From: an uncultured Oscillospiraceae bacterium
GTDB lineage: Bacteria; Bacillota; Clostridia; Oscillospirales; Acutalibacteraceae
Assembly (NCBI GenBank): GCA_900543525.1
Contig: UQRS01000003.1
Span: 1 to 43,408, forward strand
Length of the DNA: 43,408 nt
Direction of reading: 5' to 3'
Both the position numbers and the translations under genes were made by a program. The notes beneath the pieces were generated by a model. That model was not told the DNA's origin. It saw only the letters and a program-made list of their open reading frames with translations, and made no database searches. Below are positions 25,661 to 33,868 of the stretch, piece after piece (positions within the stretch are counted from its first letter, which is position 1; each line of letters begins with the position of its first letter).

Positions 25661-25690
25661 TTGTCAACCGACGACAAAGTATGCTATTAT
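25661..25690 (+). promoter_or_regulatory. Promoter of the ttcA-like / GH25 operon
   Basis: TTGTCA (25661-25666), an 18-base spacer and TATTAT (25685-25690), each 5/6 to consensus, about 90 bp upstream of the start at 25781. Confidence 0.65.
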
Positions 25691-25780
25691 ATAAAAATAT
25701 GGCATGTAAAATATTACCTGTAGCACAAAATACTGGAGATCGTGTATAATTATGTAAACTTCTTTGGGGGAGGAAAGCCC

Positions 25781-26488
25781 ATGCAGCGTCTGATGAGCCT
25801 GATGCGTTCGGCAATGGAAAAATATAATATGATCGAGGCAGGCGACCGCATCGCCGTCTGCGTCTCGGGCGGGAAGGACTCGGTAGCGCTGCTTTACGCC
25901 CTGGCGCAGCTGCGGCGATTTTATCCCATCCCCTTTGAGGTAGAGGCACTGACGCTTGAGATGGGCTTTCCGGGCGGGTCGGATTTTTCCCCCGTCGCCG
26001 GCCTGTGCGAGAAGCTGGAGGTACCCTATACTCTCAAGCCGACCGAAATCGGCCGGATTGTTTTTGACGTCCGGCGGGAGGAAAACCCCTGCAGCCTCTG
26101 TGCCCGGATGCGTCGGGGCGCGCTGCATGACGCGGCCAAAGCGCTCGGCTGCAACAAGATTGCGCTGGGACATCATCTGGACGACGCAGCCGAAACCTTT
26201 TATATGAATCTGCTGCTTGGCGGCCGGATCGGCTGCTTTTCCCCGGTCAGCTATCTCTCTAACAAGGACCTCTACATGATCCGGCCGATGGTTCTGGCAT
26301 TTGAACGGGACGTCTCCCGCGCGGTCGGCCGGCATTCCCTGCCGGTGGTCAAAAGCAAATGCCCGGCCGACGGCAACACCAAACGGCAGGAGGTCAAGGA
26401 GCTGATCCGCACACTTGAAAAGGACTATGACCGGCTGCGGATCAAAACCATCGGTGCGCTGCAGCGCGCCGGCGTCGACGGCTGGTAA
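25781..26488 (+). CDS. TtcA-family tRNA 2-thiolation protein
   Basis: 235 residues. PP-loop ATPase motif SGGKDS near the N-terminus, CSLC motif (NPCSLCARMRRGAL), and GHHLDDAAETFYMNLL are the hallmarks of the TtcA/TilS-like family; TtcA inserts sulfur at C32 of tRNA using an Fe-S cluster. A further Cys in KSKCPADG may be the third ligand. The frame begins upstream at 25742, but the ATG at 25781 has GGGGGAGG eight bases away and starts at the conserved part. It is followed after 17 bp by the GH25 gene, an unexpected pairing. Confidence 0.85.
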   Translation: MQRLMSLMRSAMEKYNMIEAGDRIAVCVSGGKDSVALLYALAQLRRFYPIPFEVEALTLEMGFPGGSDFSPVAGLCEKLEVPYTLKPTEIGRIVFDVRREENPCSLCARMRRGALHDAAKALGCNKIALGHHLDDAAETFYMNLLLGGRIGCFSPVSYLSNKDLYMIRPMVLAFERDVSRAVGRHSLPVVKSKCPADGNTKRQEVKELIRTLEKDYDRLRIKTIGALQRAGVDGW

Positions 26489-26505
26489 GGAGACCGAAGC
26501 AGCAC

Positions 26506-27594
26506 ATGAAACATAAAATCCGCAAACTATATACGCCCCTGCTCGCCGGCGCGCTCTGCCTCCTTCTCGCCGGGGGAGGCATCCGGGCAGCAGCCGCCAC
26601 CCGGCCGCTTGGCGATGTCAATGGAGATGGGCTGGTCACCGTCTCGGACGTGGTGCAGCTGCGGCAGATCATCTCGGCCGGCGCCGCAGTGGAGGAGGCG
26701 ATTTTCCTCGCCGCCGACGTCGACGGGGACAAACGCATCACCGTCTCGGATGCGGTGGCTCTGCGGCAGGCCATCCTGAACGGCAGCACCGCCGCCCCGC
26801 CGGAGGAGCCGGACTCTCCCGCAAATCCGACCGAAGGATGGAATACCTCCGCTAAGGGAAGATATTATTATAAGGACGGCGCTTTCCTGACCGGCCGGCA
26901 AACGATCGGCGGCCTGCGCTACGACTTTGACGAAAACGGACTCTGCCTGACCAGAGCCGGGATCGACGTCTCGACCTGGCAGACGGCGCTGGACTGGACA
27001 AAGCTGAAAAGTCAGGGCGTCGAGTTCGCCTTTGTGCGCCTGGGCTACCGCGGCTACGGCGCGGCCGGCACACTGCGGACGGACGATCAGTATGACCGCC
27101 ACATGTCGGGTGCCGCAGCGGCCGGCGTGGATACCGGCGTCTACTTCTTTTCTCAGGCGACCGGCGCGGCCGAGGGCGCGGAGGAGGCCGCGTATGTCCT
27201 CTCCCATCTTGGCAGCTATACGATCAGCTACCCCATCGTAATCGACATCGAATATCTCGGCATCAGCGACGCCAGAGCCGAAAGCATTTCCAAAGCAGCC
27301 CGAACCGCCGCGGCCAAAGCGTTCTGCGACGCGATTCTCGCCGCCGGGTACTGGCCGATGATCTATGCCAACCCCGATATGTGCAAAAACGGACTGGACC
27401 TCTCCCTGCTGTCCGGCTATGACTTCTGGCTGGCGCATTATACGGAGGAGACCTCCTTCTCCCACCCGTTTCAGGTGTGGCAGTACAGTGAATCCGGCAA
27501 GCTGGACGGATTCCCCGGGCAGGCGGATGTCAACCTCTGCTATCGGGATTATCCGACCTTCTTAAAGCAAAACGGGTATAATAAACTGTCCTGA
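26506..27594 (+). CDS. Secreted GH25 lysozyme with N-terminal dockerin
   Basis: 362 residues. A signal peptide (1-31) is followed at once by a dockerin (about 35-94; GDVNGDG and ADVDGDK loops, TVSDVVQLRQ and TVSDAVALRQ), a Pro-rich linker, one cell-wall-binding-type repeat (GRYYYKDGAFLTGRQTIGG) and a GH25 muramidase domain from about 150. Catalytic candidates are Asp154 (GIDVSTWQ), Asp247 and Glu249 (IDIEY), as in the DxE motif of the family. It cleaves the glycan strand of peptidoglycan. An N-terminal dockerin is unusual, since most are C-terminal. AAGGAG precedes the start by 13 bases. Confidence 0.92.
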   Translation: MKHKIRKLYTPLLAGALCLLLAGGGIRAAAATRPLGDVNGDGLVTVSDVVQLRQIISAGAAVEEAIFLAADVDGDKRITVSDAVALRQAILNGSTAAPPEEPDSPANPTEGWNTSAKGRYYYKDGAFLTGRQTIGGLRYDFDENGLCLTRAGIDVSTWQTALDWTKLKSQGVEFAFVRLGYRGYGAAGTLRTDDQYDRHMSGAAAAGVDTGVYFFSQATGAAEGAEEAAYVLSHLGSYTISYPIVIDIEYLGISDARAESISKAARTAAAKAFCDAILAAGYWPMIYANPDMCKNGLDLSLLSGYDFWLAHYTEETSFSHPFQVWQYSESGKLDGFPGQADVNLCYRDYPTFLKQNGYNKLS

Positions 27595-27730
27595 AGAATG
27601 CGGAAAAAGCGCGCCAAGCCCTCGACGGGGTAAAATGCCGCGCCATAAGGAATCCTATCTTTCAGCTCTTCAGTGACCGCAAAAACTCCCTTTCTAAAAA
27701 AACGCCGTCGACCCACCGGAAGGTCCGGGC

Positions 27731-27761
27731 GCTTTGCGGGCGCATTTCGTTCCCGCAAAGC
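27731..27761 (+). repeat. Perfect 10-bp hairpin upstream of malQ
   Basis: GCTTTGCGGG (27731-27740) pairs with CCCGCAAAGC (27752-27761). There is no following T run, so it is more likely a leader structure than a terminator. Confidence 0.5.
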
Positions 27762-27783
27762 CGCTGCCCGCTTTCTGTAAGGT

Positions 27784-27797
27784 CGATGGTACCATCG
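27784..27797. promoter_or_regulatory. Perfect 14-bp palindrome upstream of malQ (candidate operator)
   Basis: CGATGGTACCATCG is fully palindromic and lies about 80 bp before the malQ start; a GTTAAC follows. It does not match the LacI-type CG-centred operator. A second near-perfect 11-bp hairpin (about 27821-27849) sits just before the ribosome-binding site. Confidence 0.4.
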
Positions 27798-27875
27798 GTT
27801 AACAAAAGCAAACACAAAATCCGCCGCCGGAAAAACCGTCCGGCAGCGGCAACAATTGCAGGAGGCGTATATTCC

Positions 27876-29324
27876 ATGTTCAAACGAAGCGCGGGCGTCT
27901 TTCTCAACATCTCCTCCCTGCCGTCGAAATACGGCATCGGCGATTTTGGCGAGGGCGCACGGCAATTCATTGATCGAATCCGGCAAATGGGCTTCTCGGT
28001 CTGGCAGACGCTGCCTCTCTGCCCGGTGGGCAGCGGCAACTCTCCTTACTCCAGCCCGAGCGCCTTTGCCGTCAACCCCCTCTACGTCGACCCCGACGGC
28101 CTTGTGGAGATGGGACTGATCTCCCCCGCCGCGGCCGAAGCGGCCGTCTATCCCGGAGAGCCGTATGCGGTCGACTATGCCTTTGTAAAGGAAAGCAAGA
28201 CCAAGCTTCTGCGGGAGGCCTTTGCGGCCGCCGATCCGGCCGCCGTCTCCGCCTTTCGGGAGGCGAACGCCTTCTGGCTGCCGGATTATGCCAAATACAT
28301 GGCGGGCAAGGCGGTGAACGACCAGCGCCCGTTTTGGGAGTGGACGGCCGAAGCCCCGGCAAGCGACGTCGACTACTACTGCTTTGAGCAGTACATCCTG
28401 TTCACCCAGTGGGAGCGGCTGCGCGCCTATGCAAAGGAAAGAGGCATTGCCTTTTTCGGCGATATGCCGATTTATGTCTCGCGCGACAGCGCCGATTTCA
28501 TGGCCAACCCGCAGCTTTTCCTGACAGGTCCGGACGGCCGGCTGACCAAGGTGGCCGGAGTGCCGCCCGATTACTTCTCGGCCGACGGACAGCTCTGGGG
28601 CAACCCGCTCTACGACTGGGCAGAGATGGAAAAGGACGGCTACCGCTGGTGGCTGGAGCGCATTGGGCAGAGCTTCCGTCTCTTTGACATTGTGCGCATC
28701 GACCATTTCCGCGGCTTTCACCGCTTCTGGGCGGTCGACGCCGCCGCCGAAACAGCGCGGGAGGGGGAGTGGCTGTACGGTCCCGGCATGAAGCTCTTCC
28801 GCGCGGTCGAAAAAGCCTTTCCGAACGCCGACATCGTGGCCGAGGATCTGGGCACCGTCGACGCCCCCTTTCTGGAGTTCCTGGCAGAGACCGGCTATCC
28901 CGGCATGAAGGTCATCCAGTTCGGGTTCACCTCCGACGACAGCGACCACCTGCCGCACAAATACCTGCCCAACTGCGTCGCCTATACCGGCACCCATGAC
29001 AACGACACCATGCTCGGCTGGCTGTGGGCCATCCCCATGGCCGAGAAGCTGCGCCTGCTCGAATACTGCCGTTATCCGGGCAGCAACTGGGGAGAGGGCG
29101 GCCCCAGGAGTGAGGTCATCCACTCCATCATCACAACCCTGTGGCAGACGGCGGCCGGTCTCACCATGATTCCGGTGCAGGACATGTGCGGCTACGGCAC
29201 CGATACGAGGTTGAACATCCCCGGCAAAGCGGAGGGAAACTGGCAGTTCCGCATTACCGAAAACGCGCTGAAAACCATCGACGCCGACTTTTTCTCCGGT
29301 CTCAACCGGATTTATAAAAGATAA
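27876..29324 (+). CDS. malQ: 4-alpha-glucanotransferase MalQ (GH77)
   Basis: 482 residues, usual length. It transfers alpha-1,4-glucan segments between maltodextrins (disproportionating enzyme). The N-terminus RSAGVFLNISSLPSKYGIGDFG and QTLPLCPVGSGNSPYSS are diagnostic. The three catalytic acids lie in FDIVRIDHFRGFHRFW (nucleophile Asp), DIVAEDLG (acid/base Glu) and YTGTHDNDTMLGW (Asp). AGGAGG is 10 bases before the ATG at 27876; the frame is open farther upstream but has no homologous sequence. A weak hairpin with T run follows the stop. Confidence 0.97.
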   Translation: MFKRSAGVFLNISSLPSKYGIGDFGEGARQFIDRIRQMGFSVWQTLPLCPVGSGNSPYSSPSAFAVNPLYVDPDGLVEMGLISPAAAEAAVYPGEPYAVDYAFVKESKTKLLREAFAAADPAAVSAFREANAFWLPDYAKYMAGKAVNDQRPFWEWTAEAPASDVDYYCFEQYILFTQWERLRAYAKERGIAFFGDMPIYVSRDSADFMANPQLFLTGPDGRLTKVAGVPPDYFSADGQLWGNPLYDWAEMEKDGYRWWLERIGQSFRLFDIVRIDHFRGFHRFWAVDAAAETAREGEWLYGPGMKLFRAVEKAFPNADIVAEDLGTVDAPFLEFLAETGYPGMKVIQFGFTSDDSDHLPHKYLPNCVAYTGTHDNDTMLGWLWAIPMAEKLRLLEYCRYPGSNWGEGGPRSEVIHSIITTLWQTAAGLTMIPVQDMCGYGTDTRLNIPGKAEGNWQFRITENALKTIDADFFSGLNRIYKR

Positions 29325-29735
29325 GGCGGAAAGCAACCCGCTTTTTGGAAAATCAGCAGAAGAGCTTCATCCCCTTCCTCGTTTAGCCGTGAGAGGGTGA
29401 CCGACCCGCCGCGGGTATAAACTCCCGCGGCATCCTTCTGCCCTTCGGATCGGAGAATGCCGCGCGCCGCGCCTTCTTCGCGCGCTGCTTTTTACGGCCG
29501 CTTAGAAGAAAAAAGTACCCCTGCCGGCGTGCCTTTGCGGCGCTTTTGTCCTTCTCATCCCGACGGACAGAACGGTGCTCGGGCAAGGAAGCCTTGCGCA
29601 GGGAACATTTTCTATTTGCCGTATATCCAAAATGGAGTCTTAACGCAGTATAAGCACCTCTGCCCGTTAAAGGCACCTCTGCCCCCGGTCAAAAAAACGT
29701 ATAAAAATCAAGGAATTGGAGCTTACATAACACGC
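29325..29735. other. Intergenic region between malQ and azlC
   Basis: No gene recognised. It contains a perfect 8-bp inverted repeat (GCCGCGGG 29408-29415 with CCCGCGGC 29424-29431) and a 12-bp direct repeat GCACCTCTGCCC at 29654-29665 and 29673-29684 (period 19), upstream of azlC. Confidence 0.45.
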
Positions 29736-30467
29736 ATGAATACAAAGGTAATCAACAGCTATACCGCCGGACTGCGGGACGGTCTTCCAATCGGACTGGG
29801 ATACCTCTCGGTCTCCTTCGCCTTCGGCATCCTGGTGGTTAAGGAGGGGCTGTCCGCCCTTACCGCCGCCGCAATTTCCATGACCAACCTGACCTCGGCC
29901 GGTCAGTTTGCCGGACTCAGCGTCATCCTGGCCGGCGCAACTCTGGCCGAAATGGCGCTGACCCAGTTTATCATCAACCTGCGCTATGCGCTTATGTCCA
30001 TCACCCTGTCTCAGCGGATGGACGACAGCGTCGACCGGTTCACCCGTCTCCTGCTGGCCTTCTTTGTTACGGATGAGATTTTCGCCGTCGCCGTCAGCCG
30101 ACCAGAGCATATCGGCCAGCGGTATATGTGGGGGCTGGCGACCGCCCCCTATATCGGCTGGAGCAGCGGCACCATCCTCGGCGCACTGTGCGGCAGCATC
30201 CTGCCCGAGCCGCTGACAAGCGCGCTCGGCATCGCAATCTACGGCATGTTCATCGCCATCATCATCCCTCCCGCCAAAAAAGAACGGTCGGTGCTGGTGG
30301 TCGTCGTGGCCGCCTCCGCTTTGAGCTGCCTGCTGAATCTTGTCCCCGTCCTCGCCGCATGGTTCGCGGCCACGCCGGGGCTGAGCATCATCCTCTGCGC
30401 CGTCGCGGCCTCAACCCTCGGCGCGCTGCTCTTCCCCGTGCAGCAGGAAGGGGGAGACCCGGCATGA
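29736..30467 (+). CDS. azlC: AzlC-family branched-chain amino acid exporter large subunit
   Basis: 243 residues, polytopic. The start (GLRDGLPIGLGYLSVSFAFGILVVKEGLSA), MTNLTSAGQFAGLS and ALTQFIINLRYALMSITLSQR are the AzlC/YgaZ signature. With AzlD it forms a two-component exporter of branched-chain amino acids in the membrane. ATG at 29736 with GGAG about 14 bases upstream. Its TGA overlaps the azlD start (ATGA). Confidence 0.93.
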   Translation: MNTKVINSYTAGLRDGLPIGLGYLSVSFAFGILVVKEGLSALTAAAISMTNLTSAGQFAGLSVILAGATLAEMALTQFIINLRYALMSITLSQRMDDSVDRFTRLLLAFFVTDEIFAVAVSRPEHIGQRYMWGLATAPYIGWSSGTILGALCGSILPEPLTSALGIAIYGMFIAIIIPPAKKERSVLVVVVAASALSCLLNLVPVLAAWFAATPGLSIILCAVAASTLGALLFPVQQEGGDPA

Positions 30468-30784
30468 GTACAACCCCCATCTGGCTTTACATCCTTGTCA
30501 TGGCGGGCGTGACCTACCTCATCCGTATGATTCCGCTGGTCGCCATAAAAAAGAAAATCCAAAACCGCTTTCTGCTTTCCTTCCTCTACTATGTTCCCTA
30601 TGCCGTGCTGGGCGCCATGACCTTTCCGGCCGTCTTTTCGTCGACCGGAAGTCTCGGCACCGCCATCGTCGGCGTCGCCGCCGCCCTCGTCATGGCCTTT
30701 TTTGAAAAGAGTCTGCTGATCGTGGCGGCCGTGTCCTGCGCGGCGGTTTTTCTCAGCAGCTGGATTGGCGGCTTGATTTTCTGA
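30464..30784 (+). CDS. azlD: AzlD-family small subunit of the branched-chain amino acid exporter
   Basis: 106 residues with about three to four membrane segments. MAGVTYLIRMIPLVAIKKKIQNRFLLSFLYYVPYAVLGAMTFPAVF is the AzlD/YgaH pattern. ATGA overlap with azlC indicates translational coupling. The yebC promoter overlaps its stop codon. Confidence 0.92.
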   Translation: MSTTPIWLYILVMAGVTYLIRMIPLVAIKKKIQNRFLLSFLYYVPYAVLGAMTFPAVFSSTGSLGTAIVGVAAALVMAFFEKSLLIVAAVSCAAVFLSSWIGGLIF

Positions 30785-30801
30785 GCGAGATATGCTATTA
30801 T
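30773..30801 (+). promoter_or_regulatory. Probable promoter of the yebC-like gene
   Basis: TTGATT (30773-30778), a 17-base spacer and TATTAT (30796-30801), overlapping the end of azlD. A second TATAAT at 30856-30861 lacks a -35. Confidence 0.5.
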
Positions 30802-30884
30802 GTTTGCTGTTGAAGTTTACACTACACCCGGCGGAGAGGAAAGCTCCCTGTCCGGTATAATACATTGCGAAAGGGCGAAAAAAT

Positions 30885-31619
30885 ATGTCGGGACATTCAA
30901 AATGGAGCACCATTAAGCGCAAGAAGGAGAAAACCGACCAGCAGCGCGCCAAGGTTTTCACCAAAATCGGACGCGAGCTGGCCATGGTGGTTAAGGCGGG
31001 CGGACCGGATCCGAACGTCAACGCCAAGCTGCGCGACGTCATCGCCAAGGCAAAGGCTGCCAACGTGCCGAACGACAACATTGATCGGATCATCAAAAAA
31101 GCCGCCGGCGGCGAAGACAACAGCGAGTATGAGGAGATTGTGTATGAGGGCTACGGTCCCTCCGGCGTCGCCGTCATTGTCGAAACGCTGACCGACAACC
31201 GCAACCGTACGGCCGGCGACATGCGCCACTACTTTGACAAATTCGGCGGAAACATGGGGCAGCCCGGCTCGGTTATGTTTCAGTTCAACCGCAAGGGCAT
31301 CATCGCGGTGGAGGCTGAGGGCAAGGATGAGGATACCGTCATGATGGCCGCGCTGGAGGCCGGTGCGGATGACTTCACCTCCGACGGCGACGTGTTTGAA
31401 ATTTCCTGCGACCCGAACGACCTGCCCGCCGTGCGGGACGGTCTGGAAGCGGCCGGAATCCCCTACCTTTCGGCGGAGATCTGCTACGTTCCTGCGGTCA
31501 CCGTCTCGATTGATGAGGAGGAATCGGTCACCAAGATGGAAAAGCTGCTGGACATTCTGGAGGAAAACGATGACGTGCAGAACGTCTGGCACAACTGGAA
31601 CATGCCGGAGGAGGAGTAA
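30885..31619 (+). CDS. YebC/TACO1-family protein
   Basis: 244 residues, full length. MSGHSKWSTIKRKKEKTDQQRAKVFTKIGREL is the invariant N-terminus of the family, and GPSGVAVIVETLTDNRNRTAGDMRHYFDKFGGNMG the central block. Members bind DNA as regulators or assist ribosomes at proline-rich stretches (as for TACO1/YebC); which applies here cannot be told. Terminator follows. Confidence 0.96.
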   Translation: MSGHSKWSTIKRKKEKTDQQRAKVFTKIGRELAMVVKAGGPDPNVNAKLRDVIAKAKAANVPNDNIDRIIKKAAGGEDNSEYEEIVYEGYGPSGVAVIVETLTDNRNRTAGDMRHYFDKFGGNMGQPGSVMFQFNRKGIIAVEAEGKDEDTVMMAALEAGADDFTSDGDVFEISCDPNDLPAVRDGLEAAGIPYLSAEICYVPAVTVSIDEEESVTKMEKLLDILEENDDVQNVWHNWNMPEEE

Positions 31620-31701
31620 GCTCTCCTTCCCGAAGCGCAAGCTCCTTTTTGGGGGAGGAGGAATAATCCCTTCCTTTTCTTTGTACAGCTGCAAAAATGA
31701 C

Positions 31702-31739
31702 AAAAAACTCCGTGGCGAAATTCGCCGCGGAGTTTTTTT
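31702..31739. terminator. Bidirectional terminator between yebC and the fibre locus
   Basis: ACTCCGTGGCGAA (31707-31719) pairs with TTCGCCGCGGAGT (31721-31733; one G-T wobble), flanked by A and T runs, serving the plus-strand yebC and possibly the minus-strand genes. A second hairpin (CCGTTTTTTGCAA 31765-31777 with TTGCAAAAAAACGG 31786-31799) lies closer to the minus-strand gene end. Confidence 0.88.
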
Positions 31740-31813
31740 GCACTTTTCCCTCTGTAAAAATCACCCGTTTTTTGCAAATGGCCGCTTGCAAAAAAACGGA
31801 TTCAGATAAAAGA

Positions 31814-32059
31814 TTACCCTGCCGCCTGCACCCCACCCGTGGCCGCCAGCAGCCGCTCGGCAGCCTGACGAATACGGTCGATCGAGTTTGTCCCCGGGTC
31901 GGCCAAAGTGGCGGCGAACTCAGCCAAGGCCGCCTGTACGTCGGTCGAGATTGCGGTCTCTCCTGCCTCCTTCGGCTCCCGCCAGAAGGCCTCCTGCTCC
32001 TCGGCTGTCATCTCTCTTGTGGTTTTTGTCCCGTCTGCGCTGATCTCCAGTACCCTCAT
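31814..32059 (-). CDS. Small phage-type accessory protein downstream of the tail fibre gene
   Basis: 81 residues: MRVLEISADGTKTTREMTAEEQEAFWREP then an Ala-rich helical end. Small acidic proteins of this look often follow tail-fibre genes in Clostridia prophages, but I cannot name a family. The frame allows starts farther upstream (32140, 32068); the ATG at 32059 has AAAGG nine bases away and begins the conserved-looking part. Confidence 0.6.
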   Translation of the reverse strand: MRVLEISADGTKTTREMTAEEQEAFWREPKEAGETAISTDVQAALAEFAATLADPGTNSIDRIRQAAERLLAATGGVQAAG

Positions 32060-32086
32060 GCCCTTCATCCTTTCTGTTTTGTTTTG

Positions 32087-32171
32087 GCGGGAAAAAGCTT
32101 TCATACACGCTTTTCTAAAAACGATGTTTTGCGAAAGCAAAACTCGCGGGAAAAAGCGTTAGCTTTTTCCC
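32087..32171. repeat. Array of three hairpins between fibre gene and small partner
   Basis: GCGGGAAAAAGC occurs directly at 32087-32098 and 32146-32157. GGGAAAAAGC (32148-32157) pairs perfectly with GCTTTTTCCC (32162-32171), GTTTTGC (32126-32132) pairs with GCAAAAC (32137-32143) around a GAAA loop, and the first copy can pair with GCTTTTC at about 32108-32115. Confidence 0.65.
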
Positions 32172-33491
32172 TTATCTTCCCAGCAGCTTGACCTTCGTCC
32201 CGGCCGTAAAGGTGTTGCTGGCAATGTCCATATGCAGATAACAAGTATAGCTGCTGTGGCCGCCCCTGTATCCGAGGCTTGTCCTTGCCATATAAGCCGT
32301 CGCGCGGGAATTTGCGTGCATGTGCTGATTTGCAGGACCGTAAAAAGTCAACAACCGGGAGTCTCCGACCCGGCCATACAGCTCAAAATAATATTTTGTT
32401 CCGGGTGCCACGCTGCCATTTCCGCCGCCTCCAAGCCAGCAGGTGTACTTTGTTTTGTCGACGTCGGCAAAGCAGAAGGTTGGCAGCCATAGGGAGCTTT
32501 TCTCGCTCCCCACATAAAATTCCACTTCGATCATCAGCTCATTGCAGGTCGTGATCGCGTCCGGCAAAGCGATCTTGATGGAGGAGGCTTCCTCCCCTTC
32601 CTCCACAGTGAGATTTGCCAGCGTCTGCCACGCCTTGTCCTGCTTATCAGAATAAGCACGCGTCCAGGCGGTAAAGCTGGCATAATCTTTTTCCCCCATG
32701 CGCTGCTGAGTATATACCACTCCATCGGGCAGAATCAGAGTCATACTGTACTCATAATTCGTCCAGCTCATATTGTTTGAGTAAGTTACCACCAGCATTG
32801 CGTTTTTGTCTTGGGGGAAGCTTACCCCATCCGGCAGATTGGCGGCATTGTAGGGGATGGAGTAGATGCCTGCACCGTCAAATCCGTGGCAGTCGGTCAG
32901 CTTGCCCTTGGCGGCAAACGCCGCCTTGGCATCCGTCTCGCTTATAGCGCTTGCGACCTTGTTCTTCTCCGCGTCGGTGTAGTCGTTGGTCGAGAGGCCT
33001 TTGCCAACCTCCTTCGGAACATAATACCCCGCCGCCTGGTTCAGCTTGGCCGTCACCGTCTGCGCAAGCGCCTTCGCGTCGTCTACGAGTCCGGATAGGG
33101 TCTGAATCTCCTCCTCAATGGTGCCGGATATATCCGGATCAATCTCCGCCTGCGGCTGCGCGGACGGCAGCAGTGCAAAGGCTGCGACCTCGCTTTTCTT
33201 GACCAGAGAGGGGGTCTGTCCGTCAAACCGATACCCGGCCAGCTGCCAGCTCTTGGTCGTAGAGCCGGTCACCGCGCCGGGAACCAGATATTCGATCACC
33301 CCGTCTACCGGATAGAGCGCGGCCGTCTCATACCGGCCAAAGCACATGCGAAAAAAATCCGCGTCCGAGAAAAAGCCTTCCTCCGACCTGACACACAGCT
33401 TGGCGTTGTTGTGCTCCCCCACCATCCCGAGCAGAGAGTCTGACAACGTAACCTTACCCAGCCGATCAATCACAATGTCAATTGTCCTCAA
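32172..33491 (-). CDS. Phage tail fibre / baseplate upper-like protein, separated from the phage cluster
   Basis: 439 residues. The N-terminal part (IDIVIDRLGKVTLSDSLLGMVGEHNNAKLCV ... ALYPVDGVIEYLV) resembles BppU-type N-terminal domains. The linker PKEVGKGLSTNDYTDAEKNKV is a hallmark of phage tail fibres, and the C-terminal half is beta-rich and glycine/tyrosine-rich like a receptor-binding region. The start codon is TTG at 33491, with a strong GAGGTGAT site six bases upstream; no in-frame ATG is near. It would be the missing fibre of the 6-19 kb cluster (same strand) but is about 12.5 kb away and between host genes. Confidence 0.75.
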   Translation of the reverse strand: MRTIDIVIDRLGKVTLSDSLLGMVGEHNNAKLCVRSEEGFFSDADFFRMCFGRYETAALYPVDGVIEYLVPGAVTGSTTKSWQLAGYRFDGQTPSLVKKSEVAAFALLPSAQPQAEIDPDISGTIEEEIQTLSGLVDDAKALAQTVTAKLNQAAGYYVPKEVGKGLSTNDYTDAEKNKVASAISETDAKAAFAAKGKLTDCHGFDGAGIYSIPYNAANLPDGVSFPQDKNAMLVVTYSNNMSWTNYEYSMTLILPDGVVYTQQRMGEKDYASFTAWTRAYSDKQDKAWQTLANLTVEEGEEASSIKIALPDAITTCNELMIEVEFYVGSEKSSLWLPTFCFADVDKTKYTCWLGGGGNGSVAPGTKYYFELYGRVGDSRLLTFYGPANQHMHANSRATAYMARTSLGYRGGHSSYTCYLHMDIASNTFTAGTKVKLLGR

Positions 33492-33802
33492 AACATCATC
33501 ACCTCACGATTTATTAAAGCCCCAGCTTTATAAAACCGGCAAAAAGGAGGGATGGATGCCCAAAACCGGACAACAAACCGAAAATTTTTTATGCACCGGC
33601 AGCCTCCGGTGGCAGGAGGTCTCCCGCACTAACCTCCCGCCGTCCTTTGCCCTTCCGTTTAAATAAGGGGGGGAGGCAATAAACGGATTTGCAGCATGCA
33701 AAGGCGCTTTCTGTATGCAGAGCAACGCTTTCGGCAGAAAATCTTTTGAAGAACGCTCGCGTCTGACAAAGGCCAAACCGCGGCCGACAGCCGGCCTGCT
33801 AT
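33492..33802. other. Upstream region of the fibre gene
   Basis: No gene recognised. It holds a TTTGCA-GCA-TGCAAA inverted repeat near 33688 and a TATAAA element near 33530 without a convincing -35. Confidence 0.35.
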
Positions 33803-33850
33803 AAAAAAATCATCGTGCTGTACTCCTTCCCGACTTACAGCACGATGATT
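33803..33850 (-). terminator. Terminator of the asparaginase / nucleotidyltransferase operon
   Basis: A perfect 15-bp stem (33808-33822 with 33836-33850, core ATCATCGTGCTGTA) followed on the minus strand by seven T's. Confidence 0.93.
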
Positions 33851-33868
33851 GGTTTTCCAAAAAAAGCA

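Noticed and set aside
25339..25677. 112-codon minus-strand frame in the GH28-ttcA intergenic region
   Set aside because: It spans the GH28 terminator and the ttcA promoter, is low-complexity in Gly/Arg and lacks a ribosome-binding site.
25743..25758. WalR box before the ttcA-like/GH25 operon (TGTATA-N4-TGTAAA)
   Set aside because: Spacing is four rather than five bases and the first half does not fit the consensus.
22590..25949. Very long minus-strand open frame (about 1119 codons) across the GH28 gene
   Set aside because: It is antisense to a well-supported multidomain secreted enzyme; the protein has no recognisable domain and reflects high GC and codon bias.
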